Part shown: in pieces, positions 52,532-60,893 of the stretch
How the letters are laid out: the number at the start of each line of letters is the position of its first letter
Position numbering within the stretch: position 1 is the stretch's first letter
Source: Acidobacteriaceae bacterium
GTDB taxonomy: Bacteria; Acidobacteriota; Terriglobia; Terriglobales; Acidobacteriaceae
DNA length: 64,000 nucleotides
Reading direction: 5' to 3'
NCBI GenBank assembly: GCA_003138515.1
Contig: PLGG01000017.1
Span: 68,639 to 132,638 of the forward strand
Notes under the pieces: generated by a model
Told to the model about the DNA's origin: nothing
The model's input: the letters and a program-made list of their open reading frames with translations, nothing else
Database searches by the model: none
Made by a program: the position numbers and the translations under genes

Positions 52532-52604
52532 GCGCAACAAACGATCGGGGATTTTGCGGCGAAGCCGCGTCCCGCCGTGCGCGCAGCACCGGCGAGGTCA
52601 CTGC

Positions 52605-54125
52605 ATGAGCCGGTTGCTGTTCCAGGGAATTCCGGGCTTCTCCGACTTATCGGATTCGCTTCGTCTCCGGTCGTCGACCACGACCCACGATCCACGACCC
52701 ACGGTTCCCGACAGCGACACGCTTCGCGAAGAATGCGGCGTCGTCGCCATCTACGGCCATCCGCACGCCGCGCGTGAAGCCTACCTCGGCCTCTATGCCC
52801 TCCAGCACCGCGGCCAGGAATCTGCCGGCATCGCCACCGCCGATGGCCAACACCTTGCCAACATCAAGGGCATGGGCCTGGTTTCTGAAATCTTCACGGA
52901 CGACGTTCTCTTGAAGCTCCCCGGTCACCTTGCCATCGGCCACACGCGCTACTCGACCACCGGCGACTCGGCGCTTCTCAACGCGCAACCCATTCGCGTT
53001 GACTCCACCAAGGGCCTCATCGCCATCGCGCACAACGGCAACCTGGTCCATCTCGGCAATCTCCGCGCGGCCCTCGAACGCGACGGCGCATACTTCCAGA
53101 CCACATCCGACTCCGAAATCATCGTTCAGCTCATCGCTCACTCGCGTGCGGACACGCTTGTCGACGCCATCGCCGACTCGCTCTCGCAGGTTGAGGGCGC
53201 CTTCTCCATCGTCATGATGACGCGCGACCGCATCTTCGCCGCCCGCGACCCTCGCGGCTTTCGTCCGCTCTCCATGGGCCGCATGAAAAACGCACAAGGC
53301 CACGACGCTATCGTCTTCGCCTCGGAATCCTGCGCCTTCGATCTGCTCCGTGCCGAATTCATCCGCGACGTTCTTCCCGGCGAACTGGTCATGGTCTCTC
53401 AAGACGGCGTTACCAGCCGCCAGTTCACGAGCGGTTTGCCGCAATCGAGCTGCGTCTTCGAGCACGTCTACTTCGCGCGCCCCGACTCGCGCATCTTCGG
53501 CCGCTGGGTGCAGGAGTCGCGCGACCAGATGGGCCGCCAGCTCGCTCGCGAGTCCGGCGTCCCCGCCGACGTCGTCGTTCCCGTCCCCGACTCCGGCGTC
53601 ACCGCCGCGCTCGGCTACGCGGAAGAAGCGGGCCTGCCATTCCGCATGGGCCTCATCCGCAATCACTACGTCGGCCGCACATTTATTGAGCCCGAACAGC
53701 GCGTGCGCGATTTCGGCGTCCGCCTCAAGCTCAACCCCGTGCACAATCTCCTCGCCGGCAAGCGCGTTATCCTCATTGACGACTCCATCATCCGCGGGAC
53801 GACAAGCCGGAAAATTGTGCGCATGGTGCGCGGCGCAGGCGCTACGGAAGTCCATCTCCGCATCAGTTGCCCGCCCACCATCTCGCCCTGCTTCTACGGC
53901 GTCGACACGCCCTCTAAAAGCGAGCTCATCGCCGCTAATCACTCTGTCGAAGGGATTCGCCAGTTTATCGAGGCTGATTCGCTGGCGTATCTTTCGCTCG
54001 AGGGGTTGCTCGCTTCCGTGCGCGACGAACACAAAACCGGCTACTGCACCGCCTGCTACACCGGCAACTACCCCACGCAGTGGGTCGACGTCGAAGAGAT
54101 CCTGCCGGCAGCTGCGACGCTATAA
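52605..54125 (+). CDS. purF: amidophosphoribosyltransferase
   Basis: 506 residues from ATG 52605, with GAGG eight bases upstream. First committed step of purine synthesis. The nucleophile Cys follows a propeptide: EECGVVAIYG with Cys at residue 44. The glutaminase domain shows QHRGQESAGI and GHTRYSTTG, and the PRPP site reads VILIDDSIIRGTTSRKIV. Late Cys residues (CPP, C-F-Y-G, YCTACYTG) fit the Fe-S-binding type. The propeptide is unusually long (43 residues against about 11 in Bacillus subtilis) and contains a 7-bp repeat array at 52675-52708. It follows purL by 73 bases. Confidence 0.95.
   Translation: MSRLLFQGIPGFSDLSDSLRLRSSTTTHDPRPTVPDSDTLREECGVVAIYGHPHAAREAYLGLYALQHRGQESAGIATADGQHLANIKGMGLVSEIFTDDVLLKLPGHLAIGHTRYSTTGDSALLNAQPIRVDSTKGLIAIAHNGNLVHLGNLRAALERDGAYFQTTSDSEIIVQLIAHSRADTLVDAIADSLSQVEGAFSIVMMTRDRIFAARDPRGFRPLSMGRMKNAQGHDAIVFASESCAFDLLRAEFIRDVLPGELVMVSQDGVTSRQFTSGLPQSSCVFEHVYFARPDSRIFGRWVQESRDQMGRQLARESGVPADVVVPVPDSGVTAALGYAEEAGLPFRMGLIRNHYVGRTFIEPEQRVRDFGVRLKLNPVHNLLAGKRVILIDDSIIRGTTSRKIVRMVRGAGATEVHLRISCPPTISPCFYGVDTPSKSELIAANHSVEGIRQFIEADSLAYLSLEGLLASVRDEHKTGYCTACYTGNYPTQWVDVEEILPAAATL
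52675..52708. repeat. 7-bp repeat array in the purF propeptide region
   Basis: CGACCA then CGACCCA, CGATCCA, CGACCCA, CGGTTCC. Encodes roughly residues 24-34 (STTTHDPRPTV). Being removed with the propeptide, the insertion would not affect the mature enzyme. Confidence 0.8.
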
Positions 54126-54221
54126 ACCCCCACCACGAAAGCATTTAGGACCGCAAGATGCAAAAGTATCTGACTGTATGCCCTTAGCGTTTTTCGCTTT
54201 ATATTCGCCTTTATCTGGCGT

Positions 54222-55061
54222 ATGATTCGAGCCATGAAGAACGAAACTCTGTTTGGCGAGGACGACGGCTTGTGTATTCCTGCGGTCGGTCCCTGGACTG
54301 AGGACAAGTTCGATTTGATTCGCCTTTATTGCCAAATCTTCTCAACGGCCATGAAGAAACGGACTCGCGTGTATATAGACCTTTACGCAGGAAGCGGTCT
54401 ATGCCGGATCGAGAGTCGAAGTCAGGTTCTTCTTGGGTCGCCTCTTATCGCCCTTTCTGTAGACGCGCCGTTTGATCGATACATTTTTTCCGAAAGCAAC
54501 CCAGAGCGATTTTCCGCGCTCCAAACTCGAGTCGCGGGAGCATTCTCTGACAAACGCACGCACTTAATCGAGGGCGGCTTTGAGGAGCACGTCGAAGAAA
54601 TCTGTGCCGCAATCCCGGACAACGCTCTGGTCTTGTGCTTTGTTGATCCCTTTGATTGCAATTTTGATTTTCGCGGCCTTGAGAAAATCTCCGAATCAGC
54701 CAAGGGCGTCGATTTTGTCTGCCTATTGGCGTTGCAGATGGACGCTAAGCGCAACGTCCAGCACTATCTCCAGCCGAATAGCAAGGTGGATCGGATGCTC
54801 GGCAACATAACCTGGCGAGATCGCTGGAACGCTCGATCTAACCCGCGTGAAGACTTTGCGAAATTCTTGGCAAAGGAGTTTGCGGATAGCATGCTTGGCA
54901 TAGGCTATTTGCAGACCCACTTACACCAAATGAAGGAAGTGAAGACCCACGACAAAAACGTTCCCCTGTACTATTTGGCGATGTTTTCCAAGCATCCTAC
55001 TGCTTTCAAGCTTTGGGAGGAAGTGCTGAAGTACTCCAATCCACAACGCAGCTTATTCTGA
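54222..55061 (+). CDS. tcmP: three-Cys-motif partner protein TcmP
   Basis: 279 residues (ATG 54222, or ATG 54234 giving MKNETLF). Methyltransferase-like features: VYIDLYAGSGLCRIES resembles SAM motif I and FVDPFDCNFDF resembles motif IV. These and the WTEDKFDLIRLYCQIF start are the marks of the TcmP family, always found beside three-Cys-motif proteins such as the next gene. TATGAT lies directly at the start, so the message may be nearly leaderless. Base composition is clearly more A+T-rich than purF or the following MFS gene, suggesting acquisition. Confidence 0.9.
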   Translation: MIRAMKNETLFGEDDGLCIPAVGPWTEDKFDLIRLYCQIFSTAMKKRTRVYIDLYAGSGLCRIESRSQVLLGSPLIALSVDAPFDRYIFSESNPERFSALQTRVAGAFSDKRTHLIEGGFEEHVEEICAAIPDNALVLCFVDPFDCNFDFRGLEKISESAKGVDFVCLLALQMDAKRNVQHYLQPNSKVDRMLGNITWRDRWNARSNPREDFAKFLAKEFADSMLGIGYLQTHLHQMKEVKTHDKNVPLYYLAMFSKHPTAFKLWEEVLKYSNPQRSLF

Positions 55062-55073
55062 TGGGAGGTCAAC

Positions 55074-55889
55074 ATGTCGCTTGGCACATCAATCGAATGG
55101 ACGGATGCAACGTGGAATCCTGTGCGCGGCTGCTCAAAGGTCAGCCCTGGGTGCAAGCACTGCTATGCCGAAAGATTTGCGGAGCGCTTTCGCGGTGTTC
55201 CCGGCCACCCATTTGAGCAAGGCTTCGACGTTAGGCTCGTGCCCGAGAAGCTGCCTGACCCAATTCGCTGGAAGAGTCCCCGGAAAATCTTCGTCAACTC
55301 CATGAGCGACCTTTTTCACGACGACGTCCCTGACGACTACATTGCTAGCGTGTGCAAGGTGATGGAGGCGGCCAACTGGCATATCTTCCAGATCCTCACG
55401 AAGCGCCATGATCGAATGTCGAGGCTCCTCAGTGGACCACTCCGCTCTTTCGCTATGATGCCGCATATATGGTGGGGCGTTAGCGTCGAAAACAGGAAAC
55501 ACGGACTTCCAAGACTGCGCAGGCTCCAAAAGACCTTGGTCGCGGTGCGATTCTTGTCCATAGAACCGCTCTTGGAAGACCTCGGTAAAATCGACCTGAG
55601 TGGAATCGCATGGGCAATTGTCGGGGGCGAAAGTGGCCCGGGTGCACGCCTGATGAACATTGAGTGGGTTAGGTCGATACAGAGTCAATGCGAAAGGGAC
55701 GGGGTGCCGTTCTTCTTCAAGCAATGGGGCGGCAAGAGAAAAAGTGCGACGGGAAGAATCTTGGACGGAAGGACGTACGACGATTTTCCAGAGCCAACCT
55801 TTGTCGACTCGGAGAACTCTTCGGGTGTAGCTGAGCCTGATGCACTTGAACCTGACTTCGTGCCTGTCGAAGCTCTCGCAGGCGCTTAG
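55074..55889 (+). CDS. DUF5131 / phage Gp37-Gp68 family three-Cys-motif protein
   Basis: 271 residues, GGGAGG seven bases before ATG 55074, only 12 bases after tcmP. N-terminus IEWTDATWNPVRGCSKVSPGCKHCYAE carries the three-Cys motif at residues 20, 27 and 30 (Cx6Cx2C), thought to bind an Fe-S cluster in a radical-SAM-like manner. Later blocks include NSMSDLFHDDVP, ILTKR, WWGVSVENRK, SIEPLLED and VGGESGPGAR, all typical of the Gp37/Gp68 family first seen in phages. Reaction unknown. Confidence 0.92.
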   Translation: MSLGTSIEWTDATWNPVRGCSKVSPGCKHCYAERFAERFRGVPGHPFEQGFDVRLVPEKLPDPIRWKSPRKIFVNSMSDLFHDDVPDDYIASVCKVMEAANWHIFQILTKRHDRMSRLLSGPLRSFAMMPHIWWGVSVENRKHGLPRLRRLQKTLVAVRFLSIEPLLEDLGKIDLSGIAWAIVGGESGPGARLMNIEWVRSIQSQCERDGVPFFFKQWGGKRKSATGRILDGRTYDDFPEPTFVDSENSSGVAEPDALEPDFVPVEALAGA

Positions 55890-55901
55890 GAACATATTAA
55901 A

Positions 55902-56204
55902 ATGAAGCAGAAGAACATTGCCAACGAGCTAATCGAATCCTTGCGCGAGGCGGCTGAGATCGCCGAAGGCAAGATCGCCCCTGCCGCGGTCCATCATGTT
56001 CCCTTGGTAGCGGATGTTGACGTCCGCGCCGTTCGCGCGGCTACCGGCCTGAGCCGGGCGGAGTTTGCGCGCCGTTTCGCACTTGATCCACGCGCTCTGC
56101 AGGACTGGGAACAGGGGCGCCGCCGCCCTGATCGCGCAGCGCGAGCGTATCTGATTGTCATCGCTCGCCGCCCAAAGGCCGTAGTTGAAGCCTTGGCGAG
56201 CTGA
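55902..56204 (+). CDS. HTH (XRE/HigA-like) DNA-binding protein
   Basis: 100 residues, 12 bases after the DUF5131 gene. A C-terminal helix-turn-helix (about 45-90: RAVRAATGLSRAEFARRFALDPRALQDWEQGRRRPDRAARAYLIVI) follows an N-terminal helical region. This layout is common for antitoxins of HigBA/NadS type, but no toxin gene lies on either side. Probably the regulator of the three-gene cassette. Its composition is closer to the chromosome than that of the two genes before it. Confidence 0.85.
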   Translation: MKQKNIANELIESLREAAEIAEGKIAPAAVHHVPLVADVDVRAVRAATGLSRAEFARRFALDPRALQDWEQGRRRPDRAARAYLIVIARRPKAVVEALAS

Positions 56205-56228
56205 CTCTGTCCGCCTCCAGACAACCCC

Positions 56229-57611
56229 TCACACCGCTTCTTCCGCCAACTCCGCCCCGGCTCCAACGGGCCTTCGCGCCAGACTTCGCGTCAACACGTA
56301 CATCGTCCCCGCTGCCAGCAGACTCGGCAATACCAGCCCTCTCAATCCTGCGGTGTAACTTCCCGTGTAGTCCTTCATCACGCCCATCCAATACGGCCCT
56401 ATGAATCCGGCGAACATGGCGATCGTATTCATGGCTGCAATACCCGCGGCCGCCGCGCGGCCGGCCAGAAACTGCGTCGGGACTGCCAGTGCCGGACCCT
56501 GCATCGACATCTGCGCAGTGAAACTCGCGGCCAGCGCGGCAACCACCAGCCACGGCTCCTTCGCATAGCTCGCGGTCAAAAAGCCTGCAGCCATCACGAC
56601 GCAGGGAACGATGCAATGCATCGCCCTCTCGCCTTTGCGATCGGAGTGCGCGCCATTCAGCAGCATCCCCGCTGCTCCGGCTAATCCAATCCACGCCACC
56701 AGGAACCCGACATTCTTCACGCTCCAGCCGGTCACTCCCTGCAAAATCGCCGGCGCGGAAAAACTGTATGCGTAACTGGTGATCATCTGGAAAAAGAAAA
56801 AGGCGCCGATCATCCACACCTTCGGCTCAAGCAGCGCCTGCATCACGCCTGCGCTGTGCCCGAGGTGCGCCTTTGCGCCGTCGGCCTTTAGCTGCCCCTT
56901 CAACCACTCCTTTTCCTCGGCCGTCAGCCAAGTTGCCTTGGCCGGATTGTCAGGCAGCATCTTCAGAATCACCAGGCTGAACGCCGCTGCCGGCAGTCCC
57001 TCCAGCAGAAAGAGCCATTGCCAGCCCGAGAGCCCAAACTTCCCGCTGAGTCCCAGCAGCCATCCCGCCACCGAGCCCATCGCCACCGAGCTTAGCGGCA
57101 GGGCAATATAGAAACGGCTCACCGCCCGCGCTCTCACCTGTGCCGGAAACCAAAGCGTCAGGTAGTAAATCACTCCGGGAAAAAATCCTGCCTCCGCCAT
57201 GCCCAGCAGAAACCGCAACGCGTTGAACTCGAGTGGCGTCCGCACGAACAGCATTGCCGCCGCCAGCAATCCCCACGTGAACATGATGCGCGCCAGCCAC
57301 CGCTTGGCGCCGAAGCGCAACAGCATCAGGTTCGACGGCACCTCGCACAGCGCATACCCGATAAAGAAAAGTCCCGCGCCAAACCCGTAGACCGATGCGC
57401 TGAAGTGCAGGTCCCGGTTCATCTGGAGCGAAGCAAAGCTGATGTTGATGCGGTCCATGTAGGCCAGCCCATAGCCCACGCCGATCACCGGAAGCAGCCG
57501 CAGGCTAGCCTTCCGAACTGCCGATTCGCCAATCTCCTTCAGGCGCAACTCACCATCCGCCGGCGCTCCCGTCGTCCGATACAACTCGTGCGCGGAACCG
57601 GCAGCAGCCAT
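56229..57611 (-). CDS. MFS transporter, anion:cation symporter type
   Basis: 460 residues with 12 membrane segments. LPVIGVGYGLAYMDRINISFA and the loop GFGAGLFFIGYALCEVPSNLMLLRFGAKRW are typical of the ACS family, which imports hexuronates, tartrate, galactonate or phthalate-like acids. Central loop of about 40 residues between helices 6 and 7. Converges with the HTH gene on the other strand. Substrate cannot be assigned; no catabolic gene is adjacent. Confidence 0.9.
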   Translation of the reverse strand: MAAAGSAHELYRTTGAPADGELRLKEIGESAVRKASLRLLPVIGVGYGLAYMDRINISFASLQMNRDLHFSASVYGFGAGLFFIGYALCEVPSNLMLLRFGAKRWLARIMFTWGLLAAAMLFVRTPLEFNALRFLLGMAEAGFFPGVIYYLTLWFPAQVRARAVSRFYIALPLSSVAMGSVAGWLLGLSGKFGLSGWQWLFLLEGLPAAAFSLVILKMLPDNPAKATWLTAEEKEWLKGQLKADGAKAHLGHSAGVMQALLEPKVWMIGAFFFFQMITSYAYSFSAPAILQGVTGWSVKNVGFLVAWIGLAGAAGMLLNGAHSDRKGERAMHCIVPCVVMAAGFLTASYAKEPWLVVAALAASFTAQMSMQGPALAVPTQFLAGRAAAAGIAAMNTIAMFAGFIGPYWMGVMKDYTGSYTAGLRGLVLPSLLAAGTMYVLTRSLARRPVGAGAELAEEAV

Positions 57612-57754
57612 GGGCGCTCACCTCGTGCAAATCGTAGTTTTCAGCTCGAAAAAATAGGGGAATGAGGAAAGGGAAACCGTGAGCACAATGTACCACAGCG
57701 TGCCTGAAATCGGGACCGGCTTAGCGCAATTCAGATTCCAGATGTCGCAGCGCC

Positions 57755-58804
57755 CTACCAGAGCGGCGCGACCGGAGCTTCCCGATAAACCGGAGCAGGC
57801 GCTTCCTTGTTCGATGTCTTGATGACCGCGAGGTATGGCCTTACGGCCGGATCGTACGTGATCTCAATCGTGCCGCCCCGCCCAGGCCGTCCATCGCTTC
57901 CCGAAGAGCCGTCGTGCCCGTCCGAACCGCTTCTGCCGCTCGATCCGCTTGGGCAGCCAAATCCACCCGATCCGCCCGATCCACCTCGCCCGCCCTTTCC
58001 GCCGCGGCCGCCACTGCCTCCTGCGCCTCCGTCGGACGTAATGGTCAGCGAGCCGCCCTGCGGGTCCACGAGAAAATGCCGGCCTTTCCGTTCCGGGGCA
58101 ATCACAAAGGCCTGCAATAGTGGATGCGCGCCCTGCCGTAAGGTGATCGTGACCTGTACCGGAGGCCCATCGCCGCCGTTATCGCCATCGCCGCCATTTC
58201 CGCCGTCGCTACCGTCACTGCCGTTGCCGCCGTCTCCTCCGGCTGTATTGTTGTCCGGCCCGCACGATCCCGTCGAACCGCTCGACCCGGACGTGCCATC
58301 GCTCCCACTCGTTCCGTCCGTGCCAGATGTTCCATTGGCTCCGTTGAAATTAGCGAGAAAAGCAATGTCGTAGCGCACCGGAATATCCAGCGTGGCTTTC
58401 AAGTCGGGATGGCTTGGAACCGTCACCTCCACGTGTCCCGTCTTGCCGTCGCTTTTCCGTGGGTCGTTCGCCAGTCTCAACACGCCCTTCTTGTTCACCG
58501 TCACCACGCTCGGCGTTACCGTCAGATCGGACCACAGAATCTTGCCTTTGCCCTTTCCCTCTGTAACCCAGATCTTGCCGTTCGAGTCGGTCAACGTGAC
58601 CACCAGAGGCGATGTCTCTCCCGGCGCAATGGCCGGCCCCATCGGCAGGTTCGCCTGAATCGTCGTCACGGGCAGCTTGTCGAGATGCGTTCTCATCCCC
58701 AGCTTCACCCTGATCGCGGTGCATCCCGTCAGCCACAGAGCAACCGACAATCCCAATGCTGCAACGCCGGCTCGCTGCCACACCCATCCCGTTCTTTCGT
58801 TCAT
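57755..58804 (-). CDS. lipoprotein with collagen-like Gly-rich repeats
   Basis: 349 residues from ATG 58804. Signal peptide with lipobox (ALWLTGC) places it at the membrane surface. A beta-rich N-terminal region (60-175, with a bacterial Ig-like look: VVTLTDSNGKIWVTEGKGKG) is followed by two collagen-like Gly-X-Y tracts (about 185-240, GTSGTDGTSGSDG type; and about 275-330, GGSGGRGGKGG type) separated by a 35-residue beta segment. The Gly tracts are unusually Asp/Ser/Asn-rich. Function unknown; surface or matrix role is inference. Confidence 0.8.
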   Translation of the reverse strand: MNERTGWVWQRAGVAALGLSVALWLTGCTAIRVKLGMRTHLDKLPVTTIQANLPMGPAIAPGETSPLVVTLTDSNGKIWVTEGKGKGKILWSDLTVTPSVVTVNKKGVLRLANDPRKSDGKTGHVEVTVPSHPDLKATLDIPVRYDIAFLANFNGANGTSGTDGTSGSDGTSGSSGSTGSCGPDNNTAGGDGGNGSDGSDGGNGGDGDNGGDGPPVQVTITLRQGAHPLLQAFVIAPERKGRHFLVDPQGGSLTITSDGGAGGSGGRGGKGGRGGSGGSGGFGCPSGSSGRSGSDGHDGSSGSDGRPGRGGTIEITYDPAVRPYLAVIKTSNKEAPAPVYREAPVAPLW

Positions 58805-59063
58805 CGATGCACTCCGCTCCTGCGCATCGCGCGCTGGTGGCTCTGCTGAAGCCCATGTCCCCTGCCGCCGCGGCTCAACCCTGATGCACGATCGCACCTC
58901 AGGCCGATACCGTCCCGGCACTCGTCAATCATGATAGTGGTTCTTGTTTTGATAGACGCGGAAACCTTCCGCCGGGTTGCCAGGTGCGCCAGTCTGGACC
59001 CTCAAACGGCGAATCGCGTACAGATTGACCCGGACCGCCGGCACGCGCGCGATAAAGCCGGCA

Positions 59064-59091
59064 GCAGGAAGCTAGCGGCTAGCAGCTGGCT
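59064..59091. repeat. 7-bp repeat array across the GH8 stop codon
   Basis: GCAGGAA, GCTAGCG, GCTAGCA, GCTGGCT. The GH8 stop (TAG on the minus strand at 59074-59072) lies within it, so the last residues of that enzyme are array-encoded. Confidence 0.6.
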
Positions 59092-60637
59092 TCTCGATAA
59101 TCCTGAAATTCCCGCTCACGTGCATCATGCTCATCAAATAGAGCATCCCGTCGTAGTACCGCGACTCGCCGCTCGGCACCGGCATGTTCCACAGCGCATC
59201 CACAAACGCTTTCGCCGTGGGCCCATCCGTCGCGGCCAGGCTGCCCACCGCCGCGGTTGAAATCGGCCCCGTGGGGTGATGGTCGCTCAGCGGCTTCCCG
59301 TCCAGCGTGTACCGATCCACGATCTTGTCGATGCCCTGACTCGCCAAAAACTTCTGCACCCGATCGCTCAGGACGGACTCGTGCGCATCCTTCTTCCACC
59401 ACGAGTAATCCACGCTCCAGTTGCTTACGCTGCGCCACGAGTCGGCGGCAAACGGCACTGGCTTCCCGTCGTAGTTCGTCAGCGGCGCCCCATCAAAATT
59501 GCTCCGGTCCGGCGTCAATCCCGTCTCCGGACCGGTCACGCGATTGAACAGGTCGCGGCTCACATCCGCCGCCGTCGCCCAGAACGCGCGATCCTCCACC
59601 GGTCCCCACCGCGCCCACAACTCGTAAAACGCCGGCAGGTGATACGAAGCATCCGTCGTCCCTCCCGGCCAGTTGGGCACAAACTTGATCATGTTGTGGT
59701 CTTCATCCACCATTGGGCCGATGCTTTCCTGCTGCGGCCCGCGCGGGAATCGGAAGTTGGGCATCGTCCGCCCGCTCGCCTTCAATTGCTCCTCCATCCT
59801 GCGAGCGTTGATGCTCGGCCACGGATGATCCGGCTGCACGAACGGTGGATCGTCAGGATGAATCCGGAACGGCCCCGTCCCCGTCAGCACCGGATGATGC
59901 CGCATTCCGCGCAGAATCTTGTCCGCCTCGGCCTGGTAGTTGTAAATGCCTTTGCCATTGCCCCCCGTCTCGTTTCCCCATCGCCGCGCAGCAAAATAAA
60001 GCGCCATCGTGAAGTACTCTTCTCCATCGGGCGCCGCCCCCGTCGAGCGCGGCGTTCCATCCGTGTTCATTGACCACGCAAAGTACCCCACCGAAGGATC
60101 CTTCGGATCGGTGATCAACATATATGTGTGCGCCCAGTTCCACAGCGCGTCGAACTCGCGCTTCTTGTCGAGCTCGACGCAAATCATCATGCCGTAGCTC
60201 ATTCCCTCGGTCCGCGCGTCGTTGTTCGCCCAGTCGGTCACGTACGCCAGCGGCCCGTTCTCGTTCGCCCCGGTCTCAAAGTAGACTCGCTCCTCCTGCC
60301 CGTCGCCATGAAACAGTTGCTCGAAAGCCTCCTCGATCTTGGCGCGCGTCTCGGCCGGCGTATGTCCCTGCTCGGCAAACAAGTCTCTATAGTGGCCCGT
60401 CTTGTACGCGCCCTCGCCGTCCCCCGGGAAGCGCTCGAACTTCCCCAGCGGCGCGTTTTCGTGCTGCGCCGGCATTATCCAACCCGGCATCGCCCCCGGG
60501 GCTCCTGGAGCCGCCTGCCCCGGAGCAGCCGCCGGAGTGGGAATCGCTTCCCCTCCCGCAACCTGCGCCCTCGATGCCGCGCCCGCCAAAATCAAAACAA
60601 CCAATACAACCACGCAGCCCACGATCCTTGCCTTCAT
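59072..60637 (-). CDS. glycoside hydrolase family 8 (Rex-type exo-oligoxylanase-like)
   Basis: 521 residues from ATG 60637, preceded by GGAAGGA. Signal peptide (ending AASRAQ) and an Ala/Pro/Gly linker. The GH8 (alpha/alpha)6 core shows the acid Glu in ARTEGMSYGMMI, GYFAWSMNTDG, PDGEEYFTMALYFAARRWG and TDASYHLPAFYELWARWG with the likely base Asp region, closest to reducing-end xylose-releasing exo-oligoxylanases. Secreted; acts on xylo-oligosaccharides by family inference. Upstream in-frame residues to 60832 cross a 7-bp repeat array and are not used. Confidence 0.88.
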   Translation of the reverse strand: MKARIVGCVVVLVVLILAGAASRAQVAGGEAIPTPAAAPGQAAPGAPGAMPGWIMPAQHENAPLGKFERFPGDGEGAYKTGHYRDLFAEQGHTPAETRAKIEEAFEQLFHGDGQEERVYFETGANENGPLAYVTDWANNDARTEGMSYGMMICVELDKKREFDALWNWAHTYMLITDPKDPSVGYFAWSMNTDGTPRSTGAAPDGEEYFTMALYFAARRWGNETGGNGKGIYNYQAEADKILRGMRHHPVLTGTGPFRIHPDDPPFVQPDHPWPSINARRMEEQLKASGRTMPNFRFPRGPQQESIGPMVDEDHNMIKFVPNWPGGTTDASYHLPAFYELWARWGPVEDRAFWATAADVSRDLFNRVTGPETGLTPDRSNFDGAPLTNYDGKPVPFAADSWRSVSNWSVDYSWWKKDAHESVLSDRVQKFLASQGIDKIVDRYTLDGKPLSDHHPTGPISTAAVGSLAATDGPTAKAFVDALWNMPVPSGESRYYDGMLYLMSMMHVSGNFRIIEKPAASR

Positions 60638-60742
60638 CCCGAGTCCTTCCTGTCCCGCGTAATCAACCGCAATCCGCCTCCCGATGATAAAGGGTGCACC
60701 CGCAACGCTACTTGCGGCGCGCCGCCGATCGCTCACGATGCC

Positions 60743-60770
60743 TGAACTCTGACCCCTGATCTCTGTATTT
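60743..60770. repeat. 7-bp repeat array upstream of the GH8 gene
   Basis: TGAACTC, TGACCCC, TGATCTC, TGTATTT. Lies about 105 bases before the GH8 start on the opposite strand, in the divergent spacer with the EF-G paralogue. Closely resembles the TGACCAC/TGATCAC array at ahcY. Confidence 0.65.
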
Positions 60771-60893
60771 GCAGTCACAGGACGTTCACACTCTCGCTGT
60801 GATAGCATCCGTCTTTCGACAAAAAGGCGCACGCCTGACCGCGATTTTCCGCTCTAACCCTCGCCGAAAGCGCGCCTTGCGAAGGAGAAGCCC

